The notes: generated by a model not told the origin, from the letters alone. Shown: positions 29,607-40,439, counted from the stretch's first letter. The stretch: DNA of 64,000 nt from Nitrospina sp. LS_NOB (GCA_001542995.1 LFLA01000026.1:1-64000); one strand, 5' to 3'. Translations and numbers: made by a program.

Positions 29607-32600
29607 ATGACTTTTTCTGTAGAACTGATCCAGCGAATTCACCAACGTCAGCCCTGGGACGAAACCCTGTCCAAACCTTTACAGGGTTTTGGTCTTCGTG
29701 ATCCTGAAACCGCCTGGAAAGACCTCGTTGGCCTGGCTGGCCATGCCCAATTTGAAAAACTGTACCCGGATTTTTTCAAGGTTTTGTTGGAACTGATTTC
29801 CAGTTCGCATAACGGGGATATGGCCCTGCACAACTTCGAGCGTTTTTCAGAAAAAATTTGGGATAAGGATTATCTATACACGCAGCTGACCGAATCGCCT
29901 TCCCTGTTTGTAGCTCTGATATTTTTATTTTCCGGTAGTCAGGTGCTCACCGATGTCCTGCTCAAAGAGCCATCATATGTAGACTGGCTGAGCCGACCGG
30001 AGACTCTGATCAGCTCCAAATCAAAAGATATACTGATGCGGGACTTCTATGAAATGGCGGGGAAAGAGTTTCAAAGTAAAAACATTTTTTCTGCTCTGAG
30101 AAAATTTAAAAAAAGGGAATACATACGAATCGGATTGCGGGACCTGTTGGGGAAAGTCAACTTCCAGGAAACAGTTGAGGATATTTCCAACCTCGCTGAT
30201 GTTTGCCTGCAAGCCGCCTATGAGCATGCCGACCGGGAGTTACGAAAAAAATATGGCCGCCCTGTTTACCAGAATGTAGATGGTAGTTGGAAAGAATCAG
30301 AATTTACTGTCCTGGGCATGGGAAAACTGGGAGGCCGCGAACTCAATTACAGTTCCGATATTGACCTGATCTATATTTATACATCCAGTCAGGGAGAAAC
30401 GCGCCCGGCAAATGAGAATGATCAACCCATTTTGAGTATCAGTAATCATGAGTACTTCACCAAGCTGGCGTTAGAAATCTCCAAATCTCTCAACGAAATA
30501 ACTTCAGACGGCAATGTGTTCCGAGTGGACCTTGAACTTCGACCGGAAGGAAACAGTGGTGAGATTGTGAACTCTCTGGCCAGTTGCGAAATTTATTACC
30601 AGTCCTGGGGGAGAACCTGGGAAAGGCAGGCCCTCATCAAGGCCCGTGTTTCGGCGGGCAGTGAGAACCTGGGCAAGAAATTCTTTGAAATGATCGAGCC
30701 GTTTATTTACCGAAGAAGCCTGGACTTTGAGGCCATTGAAGAAATAAAGTCCATGAAGCATCAGATCAATAAAAGTCTCAAGGGAAAACACTCGAAGGGA
30801 AATATTAAACTTGGGTTTGGCGGTATCCGGGAAGTGGAATTTATCATTCAGACTTATCAGTTGCTATTGGGTGGAAGGGATAAAAGCCTGCGTGTTCGCG
30901 ATTCACTGGGAGCCATGAAAATCCTTTGCGAAAAAAGTATTCTTACAAAAGAAGACCACGATTGTCTCCGCGAGGCCTACATCTTTTTGCGCAACTTGGA
31001 AAATCGCGTGCAAATCACCTTTGGTCTGCAAACCTACCTTTTACCGGATAACGAAACCGACTTGGCCGTGCTGGCCCGAAAAATGAGGACCCCGGGTGAC
31101 AGCCAGAAAAGTCTTGCAGATAACCTGATGAAAGAATATGAAAATCACACCCAGTTCGTGGGCACAATGTTCGCTGAACAATTCGCCGAAAAAGAAAAGC
31201 GGGAAGCGGCAGAAACCCTCTCCGGTGAATGGAGTCGATCCCGAATAGGGGAGAAGCAGTTTACTGAAAGCAGATTGGCGGAGATCCTCTTTCTTTCCGA
31301 TCCAAAAAGAATATACCGGTTTCTCGAAGCATTTCGCGACGGAGCCCAGTTTTCGCATCCTTCCGTACACAGCATTCAGGAGTTTTATAGCATCATTCCT
31401 AAAATATTCCAGCAGTGCGAAAAGGTTCCCAGGCCCGATGCGGCAATCGAGAACCTGTGCCGATTTGTGGAAGCGACCGGAGCCAGAGAGTCTTTCCTCA
31501 ACCTGTTTCAGGAAAATGAAAAATTTCTTGAGTTATTGCTCATACTTTTTGGTAGCAGTGGAATGCTGTCACAAATCCTGATCAGGCGGCCTGGTCTGGT
31601 CGATGTGCTGACCGACATGGATAGTATTTACCGTTTCAAGCTGGCGGAAAAAATACAGGAAGATTTAAACCGGGCACTAAAAAATTCTCCAAATTTTGAG
31701 TCTAAGTCTATGGTGCTTCGGCGTATCAAGCAGGCCGAGGAACTTTGTATCGGAGTGCGCTACCTGATCAAAGAAGCTGACCTTGCCGGAACCTTGGAGG
31801 ACCTTTCCAATCTCGCAGATATTTTCCTGGAAACCGTTTACCAAATCGCCTGTGATGAGCTCGAAAAAAAATATGGGCATGGCAACTTTCGTGATTTTTG
31901 CATCATTGGCATGGGCAAGTTGGGAGGGCATGAATTGAATTTTGGATCGGACCTCGATGTGCTCCTGGTCTACGATGAAGGCGAAAGGGATCCTCCGCCT
32001 GAAGGATTTGCGGGTTATTACTCAGCCCTGTCGCAGATGATCTATAAACTGACTTCTGAAATGACTCCGGCTGGTTATGCCTACAAAATTGATACCGAAC
32101 TTCGGCCAGAGGGGGATGCGGGAGTGCTGGTTCTTTCTGTCCAGGGCTACGAAAAATATTTTCAATCTCGAGCCAGAATCTGGGAGCAGCAGGCTCTGGT
32201 GCGTGCACGATTTGTGGCTGGCAACGCCGAGGTGGGAAAAAAGTTCATCGAGTCCGTTCACAAGTTTGTCTACCAGGATAAGTTTGAATATGTTTCTCTC
32301 ATAGAAATATCACGTCTTAGAGAAAGAATGGAACAGGAGCTGGCAAAGGAAGCCACCAAAGGAAAAAATGTGAAGCTGGGATTTGGGGGTCTGGCCGATA
32401 TCGAGTTTGCGGTGCAGATTCTCCAGTTGAAGCACGGCAAAAAGTTTGAGCGTCTTCGGCAAACCAACACCCTTTCAGCTCTGCAGAGTTTTGTCGATCT
32501 TGGGTTGGTCGATCAGGATGTGGCCGAAGAACTTCAGGGCAGTTATCTTTTTCTGAGAAACCTGGAATGCGCCCTGCGAATCATTCACCAGACTCCCACC

Positions 32601-32774
32601 AACACGCTTCCCAAAGATAATAAGGGGTTGGCACCTGTCTCCCGGCTACTCGGATACGAGGGGAAGGACGCTGAAACCCTAGCAGACAGCTTACTCACCG
32701 ATTATGCTCGCCATACGCAACAGGTCCGCAAGCATTATCGCAAAACCATCGGCAACCTCCTCCGCGCGCACTAG
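29607..32774 (+). CDS. glnE: bifunctional glutamine synthetase adenylyltransferase/adenylyl-removing enzyme
   Basis: Two GlnE nucleotidyltransferase domains (LGMGKLGGRELNYSSDIDLIYIY; IGMGKLGGHELNFGSDLDVLLVY). Confidence 0.97.
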   Translation: MTFSVELIQRIHQRQPWDETLSKPLQGFGLRDPETAWKDLVGLAGHAQFEKLYPDFFKVLLELISSSHNGDMALHNFERFSEKIWDKDYLYTQLTESPSLFVALIFLFSGSQVLTDVLLKEPSYVDWLSRPETLISSKSKDILMRDFYEMAGKEFQSKNIFSALRKFKKREYIRIGLRDLLGKVNFQETVEDISNLADVCLQAAYEHADRELRKKYGRPVYQNVDGSWKESEFTVLGMGKLGGRELNYSSDIDLIYIYTSSQGETRPANENDQPILSISNHEYFTKLALEISKSLNEITSDGNVFRVDLELRPEGNSGEIVNSLASCEIYYQSWGRTWERQALIKARVSAGSENLGKKFFEMIEPFIYRRSLDFEAIEEIKSMKHQINKSLKGKHSKGNIKLGFGGIREVEFIIQTYQLLLGGRDKSLRVRDSLGAMKILCEKSILTKEDHDCLREAYIFLRNLENRVQITFGLQTYLLPDNETDLAVLARKMRTPGDSQKSLADNLMKEYENHTQFVGTMFAEQFAEKEKREAAETLSGEWSRSRIGEKQFTESRLAEILFLSDPKRIYRFLEAFRDGAQFSHPSVHSIQEFYSIIPKIFQQCEKVPRPDAAIENLCRFVEATGARESFLNLFQENEKFLELLLILFGSSGMLSQILIRRPGLVDVLTDMDSIYRFKLAEKIQEDLNRALKNSPNFESKSMVLRRIKQAEELCIGVRYLIKEADLAGTLEDLSNLADIFLETVYQIACDELEKKYGHGNFRDFCIIGMGKLGGHELNFGSDLDVLLVYDEGERDPPPEGFAGYYSALSQMIYKLTSEMTPAGYAYKIDTELRPEGDAGVLVLSVQGYEKYFQSRARIWEQQALVRARFVAGNAEVGKKFIESVHKFVYQDKFEYVSLIEISRLRERMEQELAKEATKGKNVKLGFGGLADIEFAVQILQLKHGKKFERLRQTNTLSALQSFVDLGLVDQDVAEELQGSYLFLRNLECALRIIHQTPTNTLPKDNKGLAPVSRLLGYEGKDAETLADSLLTDYARHTQQVRKHYRKTIGNLLRAH

Positions 32775-32810
32775 GCGTGCGGCCTGTTCTCTCCGGGCCA
32801 CGGCCCGGGG

Positions 32811-33625
32811 CTATTCCGTTTTGAACATACCGACCAGTTCTTTCAGTTCGCTTGAAATAGCGGACATTTCCTGAGCAGAGTTCTGGGTATCGGTTGCACC
32901 CTGCGAGGTGCTTTGCGCCGCAGTGGCAACGCCAGTGATGTTGTTGGCGATCTCCTGAGTTCCAGCGGCGGCCTCGGTGATGTTCCTGCCAATTTCGTTG
33001 GTGGTCGCGGTTTGCTCTTCCACCGCACTGGCAATGGTGCTTGAAATGTCATTGATACGATTAATAATTGTGCCAATATTTTGAATCGCTTCTTCCGAAC
33101 TTTTTGAATCCACCTGAATGGCCTGAATCTTGTTGCTGATGTCCTCGGTGGCTTTGGCGGTCTGGTTTGTCATCTCCTTGACTTCGTTGGCGACGACGGC
33201 AAAACCTTTTCCTGCTTCTCCGGCACGTGCCGCCTCGATGGTGGCATTTAAGGCAAGCAGGTTGGTTTGTTCGGCAATGGAAGTGATGACCTTGATGACT
33301 TGTCCGATTTCTACCGAACTCTCACCAAGTTTCACCACGGTGGCAGCGGGAGTGATCTCTTCGCTCCAGGCATTTTCGCGTTCGACTTTAAACTTGTCTT
33401 TACCAAGAATCATCCATCCTCGAAGTGCCGCCAGCGAATGGTTGATGCCGTTTAACATCTCAAGGCTGGACTGTGCGGTGGGAACCCGAAGGTCGACCAC
33501 TTTGTCTGAAATGGATTTCACTTCCTTGGTTTGCCAGATGGTGACAGAAACGATGCCAACCATTATGATGGCCACGGCGGCAAACCCAACTTGAATTTTG
33601 CTGACGATTTTTTGTCTATCTTCAT
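32811..33625 (-). pseudogene. methyl-accepting chemotaxis protein, degenerate (5' frameshift, TM2/HAMP deleted)
   Basis: ORF 32811-33575; signalling domain [58 protein letters not shown] is restored by adding one A at 33608-33613. Confidence 0.7.
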
Positions 33626-33934
33626 TTCATAGTTTTAGCAATTATGAGTTGGAAAAATGGGGGTGGTGGAAAATGAGATATAGGTGAAATTTTTGAAGGA
33701 TTTATTGTAATTATTGTATTTATATTATTATAAAGAAGTCTGGAAAGAGCGGCTCTTAAGAGATGGCTGGTTAAAAAATTTTGTGGGCGAAGAAAATAAA
33801 ACTCGGTGATAAAGAGGATTAGGGGCCGTGGAATGTTCCGATAACGAAAATTATAAATATTTGTTTACGGAAATTTTTAATGTTTAGCGAATATTGGTGT
33901 TGGCGGGGTTTGTGATCAGGGCGGCTAGCTTCCG

Positions 33935-34031
33935 CCAGCGTGACGCTAGACTCAGTAACAATCGCTTTATCTGGCTATCAACGATGCTCTCGGCCTGACG
34001 AGCCTTTGCTAGTGAACTCCACGCTTAGTGG
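33935..34031. repeat. hairpin-bounded dispersed repeat overlapping the 3' end of cimA
   Basis: ccagcgtgacgctag..gctttatctggctatcaacgatgctctcggcctgacgagcctttgc..ccacgcttagtgg. Confidence 0.75.
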
Positions 34032-35589
34032 CTTGATTGAGTTTGTAGTCGATGCTGTCGATCAAAGCCTGCCAGCTGGCTTCGATGATATTTTCGGAGA
34101 CGCCGACCGTTCCCCATTTGGAATGATGGTCGCCGGATTCCACCAGCACCCGGGTTTTGGCACGGGTGCCTTTTTTTTCTTCCAGAATGCGAACCTTGTA
34201 ATCGTAGAGGTTGACATCTTCGAGTTCCGGGTAGAATTTCACCAGGGCTTTTTTGATGGCTTTATCCAAGGCGTTGATCGGGCCGATGCCTTCGGCGGCT
34301 GAAACCTCTTGCACACCATTGACCCGCAGTTTGACCGTGGCCTCGGAGATGGGTTCTTCATCTTCCTTGCGTTTTTCAACGATGACACGAAAGCCGATAA
34401 ACTCGAAAAAGACTTCTTTTTGGCCCAAGGCGTCGCGCATCATCAGTTCAAAGGAAGCTTCGGCCCCTTCATACTGGAAGCCGAGGTTCTCGGACTCTTT
34501 AAGGGAGTTCAGGATTTTTGCCACCTTGGGGTCTTTATCGTCAATGTCGATGCCATATTCCTTGGCTTTGTGGAGCACATTACTTTTTCCTGAAAGGTCG
34601 GAAACCAGAATGCGCTGGTGGTTCCCCACTTTTTCGGGTTCGATGTGTTCATAGGTCAGCGCATTTTTGCGTACCGCGTTGACATGTACGCCGCCTTTAT
34701 GGGCAAACGCGCTTTTTCCCACAAACGGTTGCTGGTTCCAGTGCGCACGGTTGGCCAGCTCATCCACAAAAGCGGAAGCGTCTTTCAGGGATTGCATTTG
34801 CTCATCGGTGATGCAGTCGATGCCCATTTTGATTTTTAAATTGGCGATAACGGAAACCAAGTTGGCGTTGCCACAACGTTCGCCGATTCCATTGATTGTG
34901 CCTTGCACCTGTTCGGCACCGGCCTGAACAGCGGTGAGAGAATTGGCGATCGCCACTTCTGAATCGTTGTGGGCATGGATGCCCATTTTAACGGAAATGG
35001 ATTTTTTAACTTCTTCGAAGATCGAGCGCACCTCGTGCGGTAGCGAGCCACCGTTGGTGTCGCACAGGATGATCCAGTCGGCTCCGGCAGATTCGGCTTC
35101 TTTGATCGCCTTGAGGGCGTAGTCCGGATTATTTTTGTAACCATCAAAAAAATGTTCGCAATCAAACAGGACCTCCTCGCGGTGCTTTTTAATATAAGCG
35201 ACGCTCTCAAAGATCATGCGCAGGTTCTCGTCGAGGCTGGTGCCCAAGGCATCTTTCACGTGCAGGTCCCAGGTTTTTCCGAACAGGGTCACCACTTGGG
35301 TCTCGGTTTTCAGCAGAGCCTGTAGGACGACATCATCTTCCACCTTTTTTTCCGGATAACGGGTACTGCCGAAGGCCGTGATCCGGGTCTGGGAAAATTT
35401 GGCACGGTTTGCTTTTTCAAAAAAATCGATGTCCCTCGGATTTGATCCCGGCCAACCGCCTTCGACATAATGCGCTCCCAACTCGTCGAGTTTGTGGGCG
35501 ATGCGGATTTTGTCCTCGACGGTGAAGGAGATGCCTTCGGCCTGGGATCCGTCTCTCAGGGTAGTGTCATAAATTTTTACGGAACTCAT
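34009..35589 (-). CDS. cimA: (R)-citramalate synthase CimA-type
   Basis: VKIYDTTLRDGSQAEGISFTVEDKIRIAHKLDELG..GGWPGSNPRDIDFF, C-terminal regulatory domain. Confidence 0.92.
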   Translation of the reverse strand: MSSVKIYDTTLRDGSQAEGISFTVEDKIRIAHKLDELGAHYVEGGWPGSNPRDIDFFEKANRAKFSQTRITAFGSTRYPEKKVEDDVVLQALLKTETQVVTLFGKTWDLHVKDALGTSLDENLRMIFESVAYIKKHREEVLFDCEHFFDGYKNNPDYALKAIKEAESAGADWIILCDTNGGSLPHEVRSIFEEVKKSISVKMGIHAHNDSEVAIANSLTAVQAGAEQVQGTINGIGERCGNANLVSVIANLKIKMGIDCITDEQMQSLKDASAFVDELANRAHWNQQPFVGKSAFAHKGGVHVNAVRKNALTYEHIEPEKVGNHQRILVSDLSGKSNVLHKAKEYGIDIDDKDPKVAKILNSLKESENLGFQYEGAEASFELMMRDALGQKEVFFEFIGFRVIVEKRKEDEEPISEATVKLRVNGVQEVSAAEGIGPINALDKAIKKALVKFYPELEDVNLYDYKVRILEEKKGTRAKTRVLVESGDHHSKWGTVGVSENIIEASWQALIDSIDYKLNQATKRGVH

Positions 35590-35591
35590 TT

Positions 35592-36869
35592 TTAAACAGC
35601 GCTCATTTTTTTTGCGGTTTTGTTTTTAGCATTCTTTTTGACCGGTTTGTTCTCCAACTTAAAGATATCGTGCAGAGCGGTAACGGCAAGTTTAGAATTT
35701 TTTTGTTCAATGATGCAGGACACTTTGATCTCTGAGGTGCTGATCATCAATATATTAATTTTATGCGCAGACAAGGTTTTAAAAATTTGCGCCGCGACTC
35801 CTGCATGGCTACGCATACCTGCTCCGACAATTGAAAGTTTAGCAATTTTTGCATCGGAACTGACATGGGTGGCATGGATTTTTTTTGCAACTTTCTTCAT
35901 AATGACCATGGCTTCATTCAGTTCTTCCCGTTCCAGCGTGAACGACAGGTCGGTATGCCCTTGTTCGCTGACATTCTGAATGATCATGTCCACAGAAATG
36001 GACGCAGATGCCAAAGGCTCAAAAATATTAGCGGCGATACCCGGCTGATCGGGAACTTCCTTCAGAGTGATTTTTGCCTGGTTTTTGTCGCACATGATTC
36101 CGGAAACTACCGGTTGTTCCATTTTTGGATCCTCCTCGCAGATCAAAGTTCCCTTGTCCCTCTCCTTGAAAGACGATTTAACAAGCAGGGGCATCTTGTA
36201 TTTATGGGCAAACTCCACACAACGGATTTGCAGGACTTTGGCTCCCAGACTGGCCATTTCCAGCATCTCATCATACGATACCACATCCAGCCTTCTGGCC
36301 TGTGGCACGAGTCTGGGATCGGCGGTATAAACCCCATCGACATCGGTACAGATTTCGCATTGCCGGGCACCGAGCGCAACTGCAAGGGCCACTGCAGAAG
36401 TGTCTGACCCGCCTCTGCCCAAAGTGGTCACATCGCCTTCCTCGTTGATGCCTTGGAATCCGGCGACCACGATCACATGATTTTCCTTCAGCATTTTACG
36501 AGCCCGCTGGGCATCAATACTCTTGATGCGAGCCCGGGTGTGGGTGCTGTCGGTCTGCAGGCCAATCTGCCTTCCCGTCATGGAAAGCGCGGGAATACCT
36601 CTGGACTGCAGGGCGAGGGTCAGCAGGGCGGAAGAGATGCGTTCGCCGGATGACAGGAGCATGTCTATTTCCCGTCTCGCCGGATTTTTAGAAAGGCTGC
36701 GCGCCATTTTCAACAATTTGTCGGTCTCCCCCGCCATGGCCGAAACCACGACAACGATATCGACGCCGGTCTTGCGGAGTTTGACGATCCGGTCGGCCAC
36801 ACATTCGATGCGCTCCAGCGTTCCTAAAGAGGTGCCACCATATTTTTGTACAATTAAAGATTTGCTCAT
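35592..36869 (-). CDS. lysC: aspartate kinase
   Basis: IVQKYGGTSLGTLERI, GRGGSDTSAVALAVAL, ACT domains. Confidence 0.95.
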   Translation of the reverse strand: MSKSLIVQKYGGTSLGTLERIECVADRIVKLRKTGVDIVVVVSAMAGETDKLLKMARSLSKNPARREIDMLLSSGERISSALLTLALQSRGIPALSMTGRQIGLQTDSTHTRARIKSIDAQRARKMLKENHVIVVAGFQGINEEGDVTTLGRGGSDTSAVALAVALGARQCEICTDVDGVYTADPRLVPQARRLDVVSYDEMLEMASLGAKVLQIRCVEFAHKYKMPLLVKSSFKERDKGTLICEEDPKMEQPVVSGIMCDKNQAKITLKEVPDQPGIAANIFEPLASASISVDMIIQNVSEQGHTDLSFTLEREELNEAMVIMKKVAKKIHATHVSSDAKIAKLSIVGAGMRSHAGVAAQIFKTLSAHKINILMISTSEIKVSCIIEQKNSKLAVTALHDIFKLENKPVKKNAKNKTAKKMSAV

Positions 36870-38053
36870 AACTGGTTTGTCAAAAAAGCCGTCAATAGAT
36901 CGGGAGCGCTATCGAATAATTTCCCTGTTTCTAAAAGTTGTTCATCATATTGGTAGGCGTCTCCAGATTGGGTGGGATACACCAGATAAGGAACCGGAGA
37001 GCGTTCGTATTTCATCGACATGGCGGAACTGACATGGTTGACCACCACCATCATTTTTATATTTTCATTCGTCTCCATCACCTGAGCCAGAGGCCTGATG
37101 ACCTCTGTATCGAAATCTTCGATCATTAAAACCTTATCGTCAATATCGCCTTTGAGTGAAACTTCTTCTCCCGCTGAAATGTGGAGGAAAACGACATCTT
37201 TGCTTTCCAGTTCCTTGAGCGTCGCAGAAACTTTGGCGGAATAATTGGTGTCGGCAAACCCGGTCGCGCCTTCCACATCTACAATACCCATACCGGTGAG
37301 TTTGCCGATGCCCTTGACCATCAAAGACGCGGTGATTAAAGATGCACTTTTATCATACCGTTCTCTGAAGGTAGGCAGACTGGGCAGTTCACCGTTGCCC
37401 CAAAACCAAATGCTGTTAACCGGGTCTTCATTATCGGCAACACGTTTTCTGTTGTAAGCATGGTTATGCAAAATAATTTGCGCCTGATTCATCACGAAGA
37501 TCAGTTCGCGGTTTTCCTCGGGCATGAACTTGCGGATGCCTTCGCCGATGAGTTCGTTGGGCGGAGACAACTTTTCTGCAATCGGCGGACTTTTGATAAA
37601 CATCAAGTTATGATAACCACCGCCCGGATGGAACGTGACCGGAGCATCGACCACTTGCTCTTTAAGGGCGTCCATGAGAAGGCCGGAATCACTACGGGAA
37701 AGATGCCCGGCGGTATAATCTTTCATGACCATATCGTCATGAGAGGGCTGCAGCGTTATTAAATCGCAACAGAGTGCGACTTCATCTTGCGCCGGTCTTA
37801 TTCCCAATCCCATCGCAGAGAGTGGAGCATGACCCGCAGAATATTTTTTTGGATCAAGGCCCAGAAGTCCCAGGCAGGAGATTTCATTCCCCGGATGTAA
37901 ATCATCCGGAATGGTTTGGACCGGCCCGCAGGTTGCATTTTTAGTCAGGGCATCCAGGTTAGGGGTGTCGGCCAACTGCAACGGGGTTTTATTATCTTTT
38001 TCCGCGAAAGGCTTGTCTGTCAGGCCCGCCACGATAACAACCAAGTACTTCAT
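36866..38053 (-). CDS. apgM: cofactor-independent phosphoglycerate mutase, archaeal ApgM type
   Basis: DKPFAEKDNKTPLQLADTPNLDALTKNATCGPVQTIPDDLHPGNEISCLGLLGLDP. Confidence 0.88.
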   Translation of the reverse strand: MKYLVVIVAGLTDKPFAEKDNKTPLQLADTPNLDALTKNATCGPVQTIPDDLHPGNEISCLGLLGLDPKKYSAGHAPLSAMGLGIRPAQDEVALCCDLITLQPSHDDMVMKDYTAGHLSRSDSGLLMDALKEQVVDAPVTFHPGGGYHNLMFIKSPPIAEKLSPPNELIGEGIRKFMPEENRELIFVMNQAQIILHNHAYNRKRVADNEDPVNSIWFWGNGELPSLPTFRERYDKSASLITASLMVKGIGKLTGMGIVDVEGATGFADTNYSAKVSATLKELESKDVVFLHISAGEEVSLKGDIDDKVLMIEDFDTEVIRPLAQVMETNENIKMMVVVNHVSSAMSMKYERSPVPYLVYPTQSGDAYQYDEQLLETGKLFDSAPDLLTAFLTNQL

Positions 38054-38159
38054 TTCTTCAGGGATACGGGGATTAAGACGTCAAACATAATCAGGAAGTT
38101 ATGATTATAACTTAATTTTTGCCATTTCCCCAACTTATTGAGAAACAAGGGGTCGGCGG

Positions 38160-38325
38160 TGTAGCCACCGCTGGCAAATTGTAATGTCTTTAACTTGCCC
38201 TCAATCGGCTACTCGGCCCAACGAGTTATTTACCCCTGTGGGGCACGAAATTTAAGGAAGAGGGCATCACGGCTACTGGCCCCACGCTGAGTGGCCGGAT
38301 AGAGTTTATACAATCGTGACTTTGA
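38160..38325. repeat. hairpin-bounded dispersed repeat (degenerate)
   Basis: gcggtgtagccaccgc hairpin, ggcaaattgtaatgtctttaacttgccctcaatcggctactcggccc, ggccccacgctgagtggcc. Confidence 0.65.
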
Positions 38326-38340
38326 TGGCGGTTGCCTTGA

Positions 38341-38866
38341 TGCAACCTATTCGTGTCTGACCATGGCTACAAAAACCCATGGTGGGAAACAGTGCGAGAC
38401 ATGGCCTTTAAGAACCCGGCAAGGGGCGGGTTTAATTTAAAAATCAGACTGTTATGGACGTTAAAATGCTTTTATGGTAGCGTTTTACGGACAAAAGCTG
38501 AGCGACCTCTACATTTTCATATTTCTATTATTGCCAACCTTGTTCGGGGAGAAGAAGGAGAGCTTTGTCGTGTGTGGATATCGGGAGATACCATGTTTGG
38601 TGCAGATTATCCTATCCGCTTTTAGCAAGTTGGCGGAAGTCATGTTTCACGACACGCAATTACTTTTCGGCGGCGTGTACGCTTCTTATCAGGAGTTAAT
38701 GACATTGCCCGGTAATGTGCGGGCAAAGACGTATCTCTACCATTACGGAGATAATTGGGACAGGCCCGAAACCTGGGCCGGGGATTCAGGTAAATACACC
38801 GGTGATCCGGCCAAAGACGGATTTTTGGGTTGGACTGAACAACGCACGGCTTATGATTTTCTCTGA
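38341..38866 (+). pseudogene. MBL-fold metallohydrolase remnant with frameshift
   Basis: WISGDTMF in one frame, then FHDTQLLFGGVYASYQELMTLPGNVRAKTYLYHYGDNWD in the next; no metal-binding HxHxDH block seen. Confidence 0.6.
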
Positions 38867-38913
38867 TCTTTATTCAGGGATTAGTGAGCTATAAAATAAG
38901 ATGAGCTTCTTTC

Positions 38914-40158
38914 ATGAGTTACCAAATTACATTAAACACCTGGTCGGGATCGAGTAAGGCCGAGGCGGCCGAAAAGCTTGCCAGCGTGTTTCGTCTGGGC
39001 AATGACAAGGCCGTGGTCGTTGTGGATCATCTATGCCAGGGGATGCCCTGGCGTTTCGACCAGCCTATTCCCAATAGTCAGGCGGATGGTGCATCGACCT
39101 ATCTTCGGAGCCTGGGGTTTGCCGTGGACATTCAATCTGTTGAAGGCGAGATCGAGCCTCTGTCCGATGCCGTTGCTATGCCAGCCGCTCCCCAAAAAGA
39201 GGAAGCCGGTGTCTCCACACCCGAAGACAGCTACCGATTCAAGTTCCAGGGGGATGGCCGCATCCTTTTGAATATCAGTTTTGTCAACCTGATCAAGACA
39301 GTGTTCACTCTGGGGGTTTACCGATTCTGGGCCAAAACAAATGTCCGTCAGTATATCTGGAGCCAAACCTTATTTTGGGGAGACCGTTTTTCCTATCACG
39401 GAACCGGCAAGGAGCTAATGAAGGGAGCTATCCGGTTTGGCTCTATCTTAATACTGCTTATTTTGGCAACCGTATATGTCACGTTCAATATCGGGCCTGA
39501 GGCAGGGGGGCTGGCTTCCGACTTGCTCGGTTTCATCATTCTTATTATGATTCCGGCGCTCATGGTGGGGGCTTGGAGATACCGGCTTTCTCGAACTGCC
39601 TGGCGCAATATCCGTTTTTCCTTCCGGGGGAAAAGAATGGAGGCGGTTACTTTATACCTTAAGGGAGGGATTTTTTTAGGATTGACTTTAGGTCTTTACT
39701 GGCCGTTTTTCAAAATGAAAACTGAAAAGTTCTGGCGAGAAAATTCCTGGTTTGGGGATGTGCAGTTTCGCTTTTCCGGGATTGGAAAAGATTTTTTCAA
39801 AAAGTTCATTATTTCCATTATCCTAACTCCACTCACGCTGGGTTTTTATCAGTTTTGGTTTACTGCTGATTTAAAGCGCTATCTATGGTCCCACACCCAC
39901 GTTGGCGGGGCGACCTTCCGTTTCCCGATAAAGGGAAAAGATTATATGAGCTTAAAGGTGGCTAATTTTTTCATTATCCTGTTTACCTTAGGGCTGGGTT
40001 TCCCCTGGGTGGTGGTTCGCAATCAGAAGTTTGTGACGGACAACCTGGCTCTTGCCGGAAACATCGAATTAAACAAAATAGTCCAGGAAATGAAAGACAG
40101 TGGAGCATTTGGAGAAGAAGCTATGGATATCATGGATGTTCCCATTGATATGGGTTAA
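38914..40158 (+). CDS. DUF898 (YjgN-like) membrane protein with extra N-terminal domain
   Basis: Two repeats of NISFVNLIKTVFTLGVYRFWAKTNVRQYIWSQTLFWGDRFSYHGTGKEL type. Confidence 0.85.
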   Translation: MSYQITLNTWSGSSKAEAAEKLASVFRLGNDKAVVVVDHLCQGMPWRFDQPIPNSQADGASTYLRSLGFAVDIQSVEGEIEPLSDAVAMPAAPQKEEAGVSTPEDSYRFKFQGDGRILLNISFVNLIKTVFTLGVYRFWAKTNVRQYIWSQTLFWGDRFSYHGTGKELMKGAIRFGSILILLILATVYVTFNIGPEAGGLASDLLGFIILIMIPALMVGAWRYRLSRTAWRNIRFSFRGKRMEAVTLYLKGGIFLGLTLGLYWPFFKMKTEKFWRENSWFGDVQFRFSGIGKDFFKKFIISIILTPLTLGFYQFWFTADLKRYLWSHTHVGGATFRFPIKGKDYMSLKVANFFIILFTLGLGFPWVVVRNQKFVTDNLALAGNIELNKIVQEMKDSGAFGEEAMDIMDVPIDMG

Positions 40159-40174
40159 GAGCACCTCATAATTC

Positions 40175-40245
40175 TGCCGAGATAACGCTTGCTTGCAATA
40201 AAAAGCCATTGCCCATTGGCCCCACGCCTGGGCCGGATATTGCCT
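40175..40245 (-). repeat. hairpin-bounded dispersed repeat
   Basis: Reverse complement reads ggcccaggcgtggggccaatgggcaatggctttttattgcaagcaagcgttatctcggcag. Confidence 0.7.
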
Positions 40246-40309
40246 GAGTATTGCTGTGCGCAGGGTGAAGTATTATTAAACCACCCTCACCTCAATCCTT
40301 TCCCCTCAA

Positions 40310-40439
40310 GAGACCTTTGCGTAAGTCAGAAAAGGGTAAAGACGAGATTCTTCACTGCGTTCAGAATGACAAGAAACGCCGGTTTGTCATCCTCGAGGAG
40401 CCGAAGGCGACGAAGGATCCGGGGTTATGCAAAGGTCTC
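40310..40439. mobile_element. 130 bp MITE-like element, copy 2
   Basis: gagacctttgcgtaa / ttatgcaaaggtctc TIRs; flanking direct repeat ctcaa; near-identical to copy 1. Confidence 0.75.
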
